Of a stretch of DNA of 43,967 bases, positions 34,507-43,915 are shown piece by piece (the first letter of the stretch is position 1; each line of letters begins with the position of its first letter). The notes beneath the pieces were generated by a model. The model saw only the letters and a program-made list of their open reading frames with translations. It ran no database searches and had not been told where the DNA came from. A program made the translations under genes and the position numbers. Source of the DNA: an uncultured Clostridia bacterium (GTDB lineage: Bacteria; Bacillota; Clostridia; Christensenellales; Aristaeellaceae); contig CAMJUL010000030.1 of the NCBI GenBank assembly GCA_946408995.1, positions 1 through 43,967 on the forward strand, given 5' to 3'.

Positions 34507-35790
34507 ATGGATTTATTGCTGGTTGGAAGCGGCGGACGGGAACACGCCCTTCTGAAAGCCCTTCTGAAAAGCCCTGAGGTCAACAAGGTGTACGTGCTCC
34601 CGGGCAACGCGGCCATGGAAGGCCCCCGGGTCAAGCTGGCCCCCATCCAGCCCACGCAGATCACCGAGATCGCCGATTACGCGGTCCTTCACCAGGTGGA
34701 TTTCGCCGTCGTCGCTCCGGACGACCCCCTGGCCCTGGGCGCCGTCAACGAATTGGAGGCCTCGGGCATCCCCGCCTTCGGCCCAACGCAGGCCGCTGCC
34801 CGCATCGAAAGCAGCAAGGCCTTCGCCAAGGAGCTGATGAAGAAATACGCGATCCCCACCGCGGACTTCCGGATCTTTTCCGACCGGCGGGAAGCCGCGG
34901 CTTACCTGAGGGAATGCCCCCTGCCCGTGGTGGTCAAGGCGGACGGCCTGGCCCTGGGCAAGGGCGTGACTGTCGCCGCCACCCGGGAGGAGGCCCTGCA
35001 CGCCCTGAAGGACCTGATGGAGGTGCGCAAATTCGGCGCCTCCGGGGACCGGGTGGTCATTGAGGAATGCCTGGAGGGGCCCGAGGTGTCCGTATTGTGC
35101 TTTACCGACGGGAAAACCGTCCGGCCCATGGTTTCCAGCATGGACCACAAGCGCGCCCTGGACGGGGACAAAGGCCCCAATACCGGCGGCATGGGCGTCA
35201 TCGCCCCCAACCCCTTCTACACCCCCGAGATCGCCCGGGAATGCATGGAGACCATTTTCCTGCCCACCGTCCGGGCCATGGAGCAGGAGGGCTGTCCCTT
35301 CCGGGGCTGCCTGTACTTTGGCCTGATGCTCACCAAGGACGGCCCCAAGGTCATCGAATACAACAGCCGCTTCGGGGATCCGGAAACCCAGGCCGTGCTT
35401 CCCCTGATGGAAAGCCCCCTGCTGCCGGTGCTTCTGGCCTGCCGCAACGGGACCCTGGCGGAGACGGAAACCCGCTTCTCCTCCCGGTATGCCTGTACGG
35501 TGGTCCAGGCCTCCCAGGGCTATCCCGGGGCCTATGCGAAGGGGGCCGCCTTTACCATGCCCCGGGACGGGAAAGACCTGGTCTACTATGCGGCCGGCGT
35601 CGCCCGGGCGGACAAAAAGGACCCCAAAAAGGGCCTTGTCACCTCCGGCGGCCGGGTAGCCTGCGTAACGGCCCTGGGGGATACCCTCCGGGAGGCCGTG
35701 GAATCGGCCTATGCCCACGTGGACGAGATCCGGTTTGAAAACGCGTATCACCGCGGCGACATCGGCCAGAGGGCGCTGAAGGGGGAATAA
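34507..35790 (+). CDS. purD: GAR synthetase PurD
   Basis: 427 residues, an ATP-grasp ligase that joins glycine to phosphoribosylamine. MDLLLVGSGGREHAL is the classic start; PVVVKADGLALGKGV is the ATP-grasp loop, and DHKRALDGDKGPNTGGMG and EYNSRFGDPETQ mark the active site. The substrate comes from the PurF step, for which no canonical gene is in the operon. GGAGG precedes the ATG. Confidence 0.97.
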   Translation: MDLLLVGSGGREHALLKALLKSPEVNKVYVLPGNAAMEGPRVKLAPIQPTQITEIADYAVLHQVDFAVVAPDDPLALGAVNELEASGIPAFGPTQAAARIESSKAFAKELMKKYAIPTADFRIFSDRREAAAYLRECPLPVVVKADGLALGKGVTVAATREEALHALKDLMEVRKFGASGDRVVIEECLEGPEVSVLCFTDGKTVRPMVSSMDHKRALDGDKGPNTGGMGVIAPNPFYTPEIARECMETIFLPTVRAMEQEGCPFRGCLYFGLMLTKDGPKVIEYNSRFGDPETQAVLPLMESPLLPVLLACRNGTLAETETRFSSRYACTVVQASQGYPGAYAKGAAFTMPRDGKDLVYYAAGVARADKKDPKKGLVTSGGRVACVTALGDTLREAVESAYAHVDEIRFENAYHRGDIGQRALKGE

Positions 35791-35791
35791 C

Positions 35792-38700
35792 ATGGTTTTC
35801 CGAATTTATACCGAAAAAAAGCCTTCGTTCGATCACGAGGCGCGGCAGGTCCGTCATGAGATCCGCGCGCTGAACATTCCCTGCAGTTCCGTACGTCTTC
35901 TGAACCGCTATGACGTGGAGGGCGTTGACCGGGCGTTGTTTGAGGCCTGCGTCCCCACGGTGTTTTCCGAGCCCCCCGTGGACCGGGTCTTTGAGGCGCT
36001 GCCCGAAACGGACGCCTGGAAGCTTCTTGTGGAAGCGCTGCCCGGCCAGTTCGACCAGCGGGCCGATTCCGCGGCCCAGTGCATCCAGCTGATCTCCCGG
36101 GGCGTCCGCCCCACCGTCCGTTCCGCCAAGGTGTACCTGGTGGAGGGGGACCTGACCGATGCGGACCGCGACGCGGTCAGGCATCTTCTGATCAACCCCG
36201 TGGAAAGCCGGGAGACCGACGACACCCTGCCGGACACCCTGGCCCTGGACGCGCCCCTGCCCCCCAATGTGGCGATCGTGGAGGGCTTCAGGGCCCTGGA
36301 CGAAAAGGGCCTGGACGAAATGCGCAGGCGGCTGGGCCTGGCCATGGATGACGACGACCTGGCCTTCTGCCAGGCGCATTTCCGCGCCCAGGGACGGGAG
36401 CCCACCCTGACCGAGATCCGCATGCTGGACACCTATTGGAGCGACCACTGCCGGCATACCACCTTCCTGACCCACATTGACGAAACGGACATTGCCGACC
36501 CCGCCGCGAAAAAAAGCTATGACCTCTACCTTGCCTTGCGGCAGGAGACCGGCCGGGGGGACAAACCCGTCACCCTCATGGACATGGCCACCATCGGCAT
36601 GCGGGCGCTCAAAAAGCGCGGTCTGCTTCCCCGGCTGGACGAAAGCGAGGAGATCAACGCCTGCACCGTCCGCATCGACGTGGAGGGGGACGAGGGCACG
36701 GAAAAATGGCTGCTGCTCTTTAAAAACGAGACCCACAACCACCCCACCGAGATCGAGCCCTTCGGCGGCGCCGCCACCTGCATCGGCGGCGCCATCCGGG
36801 ACCCCCTCTCCGGCAGGGCCTACGTTTACGGCGCCATGCGCGTCACCGGCGCCGGGGATCCCTTTTCCGCCCCGCTTCCCGGCAAGCTGCCCCAGAAACG
36901 GCTGACCCGGACCGCCGCCGCGGGCTATTCCTCCTACGGCAACCAGATCGGCCTGGCCACCGGCCAGGTCTCGGAATGGTACCATCCCGGCTATACCGCC
37001 AAGCGTCTGGAGATCGGCGCTGTCATTGGCGCGGTGCCGGAAGCGCAGGTCCGCCGGGAAACCCCCGCCCCCGGGGATCTGGTCTTCCTGCTGGGGGGGC
37101 GCACCGGCCGCGACGGCTGCGGCGGGGCCACCGGCTCCTCCAAGGCCCATACCGCCTCCTCCCTGACCACCTGCGGCGCGGAGGTCCAAAAGGGCAACGC
37201 CCCGGAGGAAAGAAAGCTCCAGCGCCTCTTCCGCAGCGCCGAATTCTGCGCCCTGGTCAAGCGCTGCAACGACTTTGGCGCCGGCGGCGTCTCCGTCGCC
37301 GTAGGCGAGCTGGCCCGGGGCCTACGGATCGATCTGGACCGGGTCCCCCGGAAATACCAGGGCCTGGACGGGACGGAGCTTGCCATCTCCGAAAGCCAGG
37401 AGCGCATGGCCGTGGTCTGCGCCCCGGAGGACGCCGCGCGTCTTCAGGCCCTGGCGGAGGAAGAAAACCTGGAATGCACCAACGTGGCCCTTGTCACGGA
37501 CGACGATACCCTGACCATGCTCTGGCGGGGGGACACCATCGTCTCCATCCCGCGTTCCTTCCTGGATTCCAACGGCGCCCCCAAGCGCACCGGCATCCAC
37601 ATCCCCGCCCGGTCCTTCCACACCCCCTTCAAGGCCCCGGACGGGTCCCTGAAGGATCAGCTGAAGGCTTTCTTCGGCGACCTGAACAACGCCAGCCCCC
37701 AGGGGCTCAGCGAGCGCTTTGACTCCACCATCGGCGCGGGCTCGGTCCTGATGCCCTTCGGCGGCAAAAACCAGCTGACCCCCGCCCAGGCCATGGTCCA
37801 GAAGGTCAGCCGGGAAAAGGGCGATACCGCCACCTGCTCCATGATGGCCTGGGGCTTTGATCCCTTCCTGAGCAGCATGAGCCCCTACGCGGGCGGGTAT
37901 CTCTCCGTTACCGAGGCCATCACCCGCCTGTACTGCACCGGCGCCTCCGGCAAGGACGTCTACCTGACCCAGCAGGAATACTTCCCCCGCCCCGGCACGG
38001 ATCCCCTGCGCTGGGGACTGCCCGCCGCCGCGCTGCTGGGCAGCCTTCAGGCCCAGATGGACCTGGGCGCCGCCTCCATCGGCGGCAAGGACTCCATGTC
38101 CGGTTCCTTTGACCAATTGGACGTGCCGCCCACGCTGTGCACCTTTGCCGTTACCTGCGATCCCATCGAACGGATCCGCCCCAATTGCTTCTCCCGTCCC
38201 GGGGACGGGCTCTACCTCCTGTGCCCGGAGACCGATGAAAACGGCCTGCCGCTCCCGGACAGCCAGAAGGCCCTCTGGGCCCTTCTCAGGGACGGCCTGG
38301 CCAGCGGCCGCTTCTCCGCCGCCTGGGCCCTGGGCCACGGCGGCGCCATGGAGGGCATCGTCAAATGCGCCCTGGGCAACTTCAGGGGCGTCGAACTTTC
38401 CAAGGACGTGCCCGCCCAGGCCCTGTATGACTGGCATTTCGGCGGCGCCCTCGTCAGCGCCGACGCGCCCGTGGACGGGGCGCTCTGCCTTGGAAAAGTG
38501 CTTGAGGAGCCGGTTTTGAAAAAGGGCTCCGACATCCTGCCCCTTCAAAAGGTCCGGCAGCTGTACGAAGCCCCTCTGGAACCCATCTTCCCCCGCTATC
38601 TCCGGAACGAGGCCCCCGCCGCTTCCGTCCCCGCGGCGCCCCGGGTGGACCATGCGGTGCCCGCCGCCAAGGCGCACTTTGCCTCCCCGCGGGTGCTGAT

Positions 38701-39481
38701 CCCGGTGTTCCCGGGCACCAACTGCGAATACGATTCCATGAAGGCCCTCGAGCGCGCAGGCCTGACGGGGGAAACCCTGGTCATCCGCAACCTGACGGGT
38801 GAAGCCATCAACGAATCCATCCGCCGGGCCGCAGAGGCCATCGACCGTTCCCAGATGATCTTTATTCCCGGCGGCTTCTCCGGCGGGGACGAGCCGGACG
38901 GCTCCGGCAAGTTCATTACCGCCTTCTTCCGGTCCGAGGCCGTGCGGGACGCCGTCACGCGCCTTCTGGACGACCGGGGCGGGCTGATGCTGGGCATCTG
39001 CAACGGCTTCCAGGCCCTGATCAAGCTGGGCCTGGTGCCCTACGGGCGCATCGTGGCTCCCAGGGAGGACAGCCCCACCCTGACCTTCAACACCATCGGC
39101 CGGCATCAGAGCTGTCTTGTGCGCACCCGCATCGTGAACACCGCCTCTCCCTGGCTTTCCAGGGTCCGGGTGGGCGACGTGCTGACCGTCCCCATCTCCC
39201 ACGGGGAAGGCCGCTTCATCGCAAACGTCGCGGAAATGCAAAAGCTCCTTTCCAACGGCCAGATCTTCAGCCAGTACTGCGCCGAAGACGGCACTCCCTC
39301 CATGGACATCCTCGCCAACCCCAACGGCTCCATGCTGGCCGTGGAGGGCATCATGAGCCCGGACGGAAGAGTCCTTGGCAAGATGGGCCATTCCGAGCGC
39401 ACCGGGAAGGGCCTGTACCTGAACGTGGAAGGGAATTATGACCTGGGCCTGTTCGAAAGCGCCCGGGACTACTTCCGTTAA
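35792..39481 (+). CDS. purL: FGAM synthase PurL, large fused form with glutaminase
   Basis: 1229 residues, the single-chain form that carries both the synthase and the glutaminase and so needs no PurQ or PurS. It turns FGAR, ATP and glutamine into FGAM. TYWSDHCRHTTF marks the synthase, KNETHNHPTEIEPFGGAAT the ATP/substrate site, and the C-terminal class I glutaminase has PGTNCEYDS, the nucleophile in MLGICNGFQALI and the His in ISHGEGRF. All looks complete, in contrast with the PurF-like gene. It starts one base after the purD stop. Last gene of the operon. Its length is slightly below the E. coli enzyme and fits the Clostridial type. Confidence 0.96.
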   Translation: MVFRIYTEKKPSFDHEARQVRHEIRALNIPCSSVRLLNRYDVEGVDRALFEACVPTVFSEPPVDRVFEALPETDAWKLLVEALPGQFDQRADSAAQCIQLISRGVRPTVRSAKVYLVEGDLTDADRDAVRHLLINPVESRETDDTLPDTLALDAPLPPNVAIVEGFRALDEKGLDEMRRRLGLAMDDDDLAFCQAHFRAQGREPTLTEIRMLDTYWSDHCRHTTFLTHIDETDIADPAAKKSYDLYLALRQETGRGDKPVTLMDMATIGMRALKKRGLLPRLDESEEINACTVRIDVEGDEGTEKWLLLFKNETHNHPTEIEPFGGAATCIGGAIRDPLSGRAYVYGAMRVTGAGDPFSAPLPGKLPQKRLTRTAAAGYSSYGNQIGLATGQVSEWYHPGYTAKRLEIGAVIGAVPEAQVRRETPAPGDLVFLLGGRTGRDGCGGATGSSKAHTASSLTTCGAEVQKGNAPEERKLQRLFRSAEFCALVKRCNDFGAGGVSVAVGELARGLRIDLDRVPRKYQGLDGTELAISESQERMAVVCAPEDAARLQALAEEENLECTNVALVTDDDTLTMLWRGDTIVSIPRSFLDSNGAPKRTGIHIPARSFHTPFKAPDGSLKDQLKAFFGDLNNASPQGLSERFDSTIGAGSVLMPFGGKNQLTPAQAMVQKVSREKGDTATCSMMAWGFDPFLSSMSPYAGGYLSVTEAITRLYCTGASGKDVYLTQQEYFPRPGTDPLRWGLPAAALLGSLQAQMDLGAASIGGKDSMSGSFDQLDVPPTLCTFAVTCDPIERIRPNCFSRPGDGLYLLCPETDENGLPLPDSQKALWALLRDGLASGRFSAAWALGHGGAMEGIVKCALGNFRGVELSKDVPAQALYDWHFGGALVSADAPVDGALCLGKVLEEPVLKKGSDILPLQKVRQLYEAPLEPIFPRYLRNEAPAASVPAAPRVDHAVPAAKAHFASPRVLIPVFPGTNCEYDSMKALERAGLTGETLVIRNLTGEAINESIRRAAEAIDRSQMIFIPGGFSGGDEPDGSGKFITAFFRSEAVRDAVTRLLDDRGGLMLGICNGFQALIKLGLVPYGRIVAPREDSPTLTFNTIGRHQSCLVRTRIVNTASPWLSRVRVGDVLTVPISHGEGRFIANVAEMQKLLSNGQIFSQYCAEDGTPSMDILANPNGSMLAVEGIMSPDGRVLGKMGHSERTGKGLYLNVEGNYDLGLFESARDYFR

Positions 39482-39501
39482 ATCCGTTTTTTCCTGGCTT
39501 C

Positions 39502-39537
39502 GCGGGAAGGGCAGCGCCTGCCCTTCCCGCTCTTTCT
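39502..39537 (+). terminator. Terminator of the purine operon
   Basis: A perfect 13-bp stem (39502-39514 / 39518-39530) with a 3-base loop is followed by TCTTTCT, 20 bases past the purL stop. Confidence 0.88.
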
Positions 39538-39551
39538 GTCTGTGGGACAGG

Positions 39552-39581
39552 TTGACGCCCGCCGGCCCGAAAGATTATAAT
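39552..39581 (+). promoter_or_regulatory. Promoter of the HTH / kinase-NACHT module
   Basis: TTGACG (39552-39557), 18 bases, TATAAT (39576-39581), directly after the purine terminator. The first ATG is 55 bases downstream. No other promoter of similar quality is seen before the second gene, so one transcript is likely. Confidence 0.85.
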
Positions 39582-39636
39582 GGGGCCATCCTTTTCACCG
39601 TCCAACTGAATCCTGCAAGGAAGAGGCAAACATCCC

Positions 39637-40785
39637 ATGACAGAAGGATTGACCGATGGCATGACCGTCCTTTCCAGGAACGCGTTTGAGACCGCTTCCG
39701 CCCTGAACGTATCCGCCCAAAGCGCCGTAGAGTCGCTTTTGTCCGTCCCTGCCCGTACCTTTGCGGAACTCCTGGCGCAGTACGCGCCGGAAGGGACTGG
39801 CAGGGAAACCCTCGTGGCCGGCCTTTGCGCCGGGGACCCCGCGCGCAGCCGCGCCTCCATGGACAAAAAGGTCCGCGATTGGCTGAACGGAAGGTATCAG
39901 CCCACCGCCCGGGAGGACCTGCTTGAGCTTTGCTTCATCCTGCGGCTTTCGGTGGAGGAGGCCGACGCCTTTTTGTCCGCCGCCAGCGAGGAAGGGCTCC
40001 ATTGGCGCGATCCCAAAGAGCTGACCTATGCCTTCGCCCTCCAAAGGAACATGTGCTATCCGGAAGCGGCGTCCCTGTATGCGCGCGTCCTGCCGCAGGA
40101 GGCGCCGGCGGGGCCCGGGGCAAGGGATGTTTATACCCCGGCCATCCGTTCGGAGGCCGCGCGGCTTGAAACGGAGGCGGATCTGAAACACTATCTGGAA
40201 GGCGCCGCGGACCGGCTGGGGGTCTTTCACAACCGCGCCTACCGGCAATTACTGGATTTTCTGTCCCTGCTGGAAAAGCCGCGCGCCGTCAGCGTTGACC
40301 AGGAGGAGTCCTTCACCGTCCGCAGAATCGTGGAAACCTACCTGGACAGCCGCTTCCCTTCCTCGTGGGACAAAAAGAAGCTGGATGAAAAGCGACGGGG
40401 CATTCTGGCCGGCTGGCCGGACGAATCGACGCTGTCCCGCATGAAAAACGGAAAGACCGATGTGAACCGAAAGACCCTGATCCTCCTTTTCCTGGCTACG
40501 GACGGCGGCGAGGAAATCACGGACGATTGGCGGGAGGATGTGTATTGGGACGAAACGGACGAAGAGACGGATTCGGACGCCGATTTCCGCTCCTCCTATC
40601 TGCGGCTGAACCAGATGCTTGCCTCCTGCGGATACCGCATGCTCGACCCGCGGAGCCCCTTTGACTGGGTCTGTATTTACTGTCTGCGGATTGGGAGCGA
40701 CCCGGAGTCCATGGAAGGCTTGAGCGAGCGGCTGTCGGAGATGCTGGACGCGCTCTTTGCCGCTTTCCCGGCGGAAACGGGATAA
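39637..40785 (+). CDS. Putative regulator with two HTH-like segments
   Basis: 382 residues, soluble, no signal peptide or membrane segment. Two stretches look like Xre-type helix-turn-helix units: residues 75-115 (KKVRDWLNGRYQPTAREDLL, then CFILRLSVEEADAFL) and 257-290 (ESTLSRMKNGKTDVNRKTLI, then LLFL). Between them is a helical region with LHWRDPKELTYAFALQRN; a very acidic stretch (295-316) leads to a C-terminal part with YRMLDPRSPFDW. From memory, proteins of this build accompany kinase or STAND genes in Clostridia, but no named family is known to me. It could be a transcription factor for the module or an adaptor for the kinase. The ATG at 39637 has AGGAAGAGG about 10-18 bases upstream, and the next gene starts 42-66 bases downstream on the same strand. 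Confidence 0.7.
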   Translation: MTEGLTDGMTVLSRNAFETASALNVSAQSAVESLLSVPARTFAELLAQYAPEGTGRETLVAGLCAGDPARSRASMDKKVRDWLNGRYQPTAREDLLELCFILRLSVEEADAFLSAASEEGLHWRDPKELTYAFALQRNMCYPEAASLYARVLPQEAPAGPGARDVYTPAIRSEAARLETEADLKHYLEGAADRLGVFHNRAYRQLLDFLSLLEKPRAVSVDQEESFTVRRIVETYLDSRFPSSWDKKKLDEKRRGILAGWPDESTLSRMKNGKTDVNRKTLILLFLATDGGEEITDDWREDVYWDETDEETDSDADFRSSYLRLNQMLASCGYRMLDPRSPFDWVCIYCLRIGSDPESMEGLSERLSEMLDALFAAFPAETG

Positions 40786-40851
40786 AAGAAACCCGCCTTT
40801 CCCGTGTTATGCTTGCGATGATCCATCATGTTGGAAAGGATGTGTCAGCAA

Positions 40852-43806
40852 ATGGACCATCGTTCCGAACTGCCCCCGGGAACCGTCCTTCCGTTCCCCG
40901 CCATGGCCTGCCGGCTCGGCGAATGCATCGGCCGCGGCTCCAACGCCCTCGTCTATGAAGCCTGCTATCAGGACGACGCAAGCACGGAGTGGATTCACCG
41001 CGTCCTTGTAAAGGAGCTCTTCCCCTATGACGCCAGCGGCCACATCTGGCGGGATCAGGAGGGCGTCATCCGTCAGGACGCGTCAGGCCTTGCCCTTTGG
41101 CAGACGCACCGGACCAGCTTTGAACGGGGAAACCACACGCATCTGCGCCTGCTCGCCCTGCAGCCGGACCGGTTCGGCGGAAACCTGAACACTTATTCCC
41201 TGAACGGAACGCTTTATACCGTCCTGGACGATTCCGGGAGCAGGAGCCTTGAAAAAGCACTGAACGGGAAACCGGTCCGGGATCTGCGCGAAGGCGCGCG
41301 CCGGTGTCTCGGGCTGCTTGACTGCCTGGAAGTGTTTCACCGTCAGGGATACCTGCACCTGGACATCAGCCTGGACAACGTGCTGCTGGTGGGCGAAGGC
41401 CCCCGGGAGCGGGTGCTGCTGATTGACTACAACAGCGTTCACAGCGTCGACGAGATCCGGAACGGAGAAGCGCTTTATTTCAGCGCAAAGGAAGGCTTTA
41501 CGGCGCCCGAAACGCAGACGGGCCTGTACCGGAGCATCTCCTTCTGCACGGATCTGTTCTCCGTGGCGGCGGTTTTTCATGCCCTGCTGACAGGAAAAGC
41601 GCCTTCCCTGCCGCAGCTGAGCCGCAGAATCCCCCCCGACGCCGGGGAAAGTCCTTTGCTCAAAGACGCGCCCTCCAGCGTCCGGGAACAGGTCAAACGG
41701 ATCTTGCGGCGGGGGCTCTGCGCGCTGCCGGAAAAGCGGTATTCCTCCTGCGGACACATGAGGAAGGACCTTGAAGAGCTTCTGAACCGTGTGGACGGGC
41801 TGGGGGTCTCCCACGCCGCGCTATGGGAAGCCGGCCGCAGGAGCGTCCTCCGGCTGGTCAGGCAAAACCCTTCCCTCGCCTATCTGGAAAAGGAATCCCT
41901 GCTGTATCCTTTGCGCGTCACGTGGGATGAAAACGGGCAATCCGTCTCTCTGGCCGATTTCATATCGGAGGTTTCCGCCCGGCACGGGCCGCCGGTGCTG
42001 CTGGAAGGCGCCGGCGGAAGTGGAAAATCCACCGCGCTTCTCAGGACGGTCCTGTCCGCGCCGCGCTCCTATTCCGCAGGGAACCCCGCTGTTCTCTTTC
42101 TTGCGCTGTCCGCGTGGCGGGCGGGCACCGCGCACTTCCTGCTTGACAGCCTTCTTCAGGAGCTCCGGTTCGACCCGGATACCCGCACGATGGAGGACGC
42201 GCGGCACGCCCTGACCGAACAAATGAACCGGCCCATCACGCACAGGGGGGAAAAGCGCCCGAAGCTGCTCCTGCTGCTGGACGGTCTCAACGAAGCGCCC
42301 GGCGACAGATCTGCCCTGCTTTCGGAGATCAAAGCGCTTTCCGTCCTCCCCGGCCTTTCCATGATCATCACAAGCCGCGTCTTTCCCGCGTTTCTCCCGG
42401 GCCGGAAAGCGCGTCTGAACCCGCTCTCCTGTCAGGACGTGGATCAGGCGCTGGCCCGCCAAGGCCTGCTGCTGCCGGAAAAGGAGGAAATGCGGCAGCT
42501 TTTGCAGACCCCCCTCCTGCTCTCGCTGTTTATCCAGACCGCAGGGGTCCGGGAAACCCAGCTGCGGTGCGAAACCGAAGGCCAGCTGGTGGATGATTAT
42601 CTGGACGCCCTGTGCGCCAAGGCAGCGCAGGACGGACAGCAGGCCCGATACCGGGCCGAGGCTGCCGTGCGCCTGGTGCTTCCCGCCATCGCATGCGAAA
42701 CCCGCAGGCAAAGCGTGGCCCCCGATGACCGCCTGCTGTTTCCTGCCGTAGTCAGGTGCCGCAAAATGCTCGGTATCCGCACCCTGTCCCGGGCCTTTCC
42801 CCAATGGATCGGCCACGGGGCGGAAATCTCCGGAGACGGCCTCGGCGACGATGCCTGGTATGGCCTCATGGTTCACGATATGCTGTGGAAGCGGCTTGGC
42901 CTGCTCCTCCGGGATGAAAGGGGCGGCTGGCACATCCGCCACCAGGTCCTGCAGGAACACCTCACGCGCATGGACGCCTCGAACCGTTCGTCCTTAAAGA
43001 AAGTCCGGTTTCGCCGCGGTGCGTTCATCGCGGGGCTGGCTGCCTGCGCGGCGCTGGTCCTCTTCCTGACCCGGACCGTCTGGTACGCTCCGGCCTACCT
43101 GAGAACAATCGCCCCTCCGCCGGACATGGACAAACTGACCGCGGCGGCAAACCGGGCCTATGATCCGGACGATCCCGATTATGCGCATCTAATGGATACC
43201 CTGCGTGCGGCAGAGGAGGGGGATGTCTGGCAGCAGTACGGCATGGGCATCCTTTTTGAGGACGGAATCGGCGTGGAGCGGGACCTGGACATGGCAAGGC
43301 AGTATTACCTGCTGGCCGCGTCGCAGGACCTGCCCGAGGCCTGGCTGCGGCTGGGGGTCTTCTATCAGAACGGCCTTGGCGTCGGCGTGTCCCCAAGGGC
43401 AGCCGCCGCCTGTTATGAAAGGGCAGCCGGCATGGGCTCGGCCGATGCCCTGGTTTCGCTGGGCGTCCTGTACCTGAACGGGGTGTATTTCGGCCGGTCC
43501 GACAGCAAAGCGTTTGCGTATTTCCAATCCGCCCGGAACAGGAACAGCGCTTCGGGGGCCTATTGGCTTGGGTACATGTACCGTGAAGGACGCGGCGCGG
43601 CGCAGTCCGACGAGCAGGCGGCGCAGCTGTTTAAAAGCGCGCTGCAGGGGAACTTCGCCCCCGCGGCGGAAGCGCTGGGCGACCTGTACAGTGACGAAAA
43701 CAGCGTCCTGAAAGACCTTGCCGAGGCCCGGTTTTACTATCAGACAGCGGCGGACATGGGCCTTGCGGGGGCGGCCGATAAGCTTGCCGCCCTGCCGGGG
43801 CCATGA
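40852..43806 (+). CDS. Kinase-NACHT-transmembrane-Sel1 signalling protein (STAND type)
   Basis: 984 residues from the preferred ATG at 40852 (AAAGGA 11 bases upstream); an ATG at 40828 is possible. Counting from 40828: a Hanks-type kinase (about 30-315) with GRGSNALVY loop, Lys62 in VKELF, catalytic HLD-ISLDN (Asp179, Asn184), metal Asp200 in IDYN and TAPE at 225-228, so probably active. Next a NACHT NTPase: Walker A EGAGGSGKST (393-402), Walker B LLLLDGLNEA (481-490), sensor-like IITSR (513-517), then a helical winged region. A single membrane helix lies at about 732-750. Finally four to five Sel1-type repeats (790-985) with AxxxLGxxYxxG patterns. Predicted membrane-anchored; Sel1 repeats would lie on the far side if the N-terminus is inside. 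Kinase, switch NTPase and repeat sensor in one chain is unusual. Role is inferred only: phage defence, stress or envelope signalling. Confidence 0.85.
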   Translation: MDHRSELPPGTVLPFPAMACRLGECIGRGSNALVYEACYQDDASTEWIHRVLVKELFPYDASGHIWRDQEGVIRQDASGLALWQTHRTSFERGNHTHLRLLALQPDRFGGNLNTYSLNGTLYTVLDDSGSRSLEKALNGKPVRDLREGARRCLGLLDCLEVFHRQGYLHLDISLDNVLLVGEGPRERVLLIDYNSVHSVDEIRNGEALYFSAKEGFTAPETQTGLYRSISFCTDLFSVAAVFHALLTGKAPSLPQLSRRIPPDAGESPLLKDAPSSVREQVKRILRRGLCALPEKRYSSCGHMRKDLEELLNRVDGLGVSHAALWEAGRRSVLRLVRQNPSLAYLEKESLLYPLRVTWDENGQSVSLADFISEVSARHGPPVLLEGAGGSGKSTALLRTVLSAPRSYSAGNPAVLFLALSAWRAGTAHFLLDSLLQELRFDPDTRTMEDARHALTEQMNRPITHRGEKRPKLLLLLDGLNEAPGDRSALLSEIKALSVLPGLSMIITSRVFPAFLPGRKARLNPLSCQDVDQALARQGLLLPEKEEMRQLLQTPLLLSLFIQTAGVRETQLRCETEGQLVDDYLDALCAKAAQDGQQARYRAEAAVRLVLPAIACETRRQSVAPDDRLLFPAVVRCRKMLGIRTLSRAFPQWIGHGAEISGDGLGDDAWYGLMVHDMLWKRLGLLLRDERGGWHIRHQVLQEHLTRMDASNRSSLKKVRFRRGAFIAGLAACAALVLFLTRTVWYAPAYLRTIAPPPDMDKLTAAANRAYDPDDPDYAHLMDTLRAAEEGDVWQQYGMGILFEDGIGVERDLDMARQYYLLAASQDLPEAWLRLGVFYQNGLGVGVSPRAAAACYERAAGMGSADALVSLGVLYLNGVYFGRSDSKAFAYFQSARNRNSASGAYWLGYMYREGRGAAQSDEQAAQLFKSALQGNFAPAAEALGDLYSDENSVLKDLAEARFYYQTAADMGLAGAADKLAALPGP

Positions 43807-43915
43807 TGCCGGATGAACCTGAAACGGAACGCACGGTCCCGCCCCCCTCCCGGACGGTCCCCGCTGTCCCGGCCAGGGCCTGTCCGCCCCGCCGGGGGAA
43901 AAAAGTCCAAATCCG
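43803..43915 (+). pseudogene. Third module gene, start-coupled and cut by the intron
   Basis: The stop of the kinase-NACHT gene overlaps an ATG (ATGA at 43803-43806) that opens 43 codons, MMPDEPETERTVPPPSRTV at the start and a proline- and arginine-rich follow-on ending PPRRGKK. The frame runs into the group II intron end at 43916 and stops at 43934. Proline-rich beginnings like this are common as linkers. The coupling suggests a real gene whose remainder lies beyond the intron. It may also be chance. Confidence 0.35.

Noticed and set aside
37322-39391. 689-codon open frame antisense to purL
   Set aside because: Mirror of purL codon bias (Gly/Ala/His-rich); no domain and no start signal.
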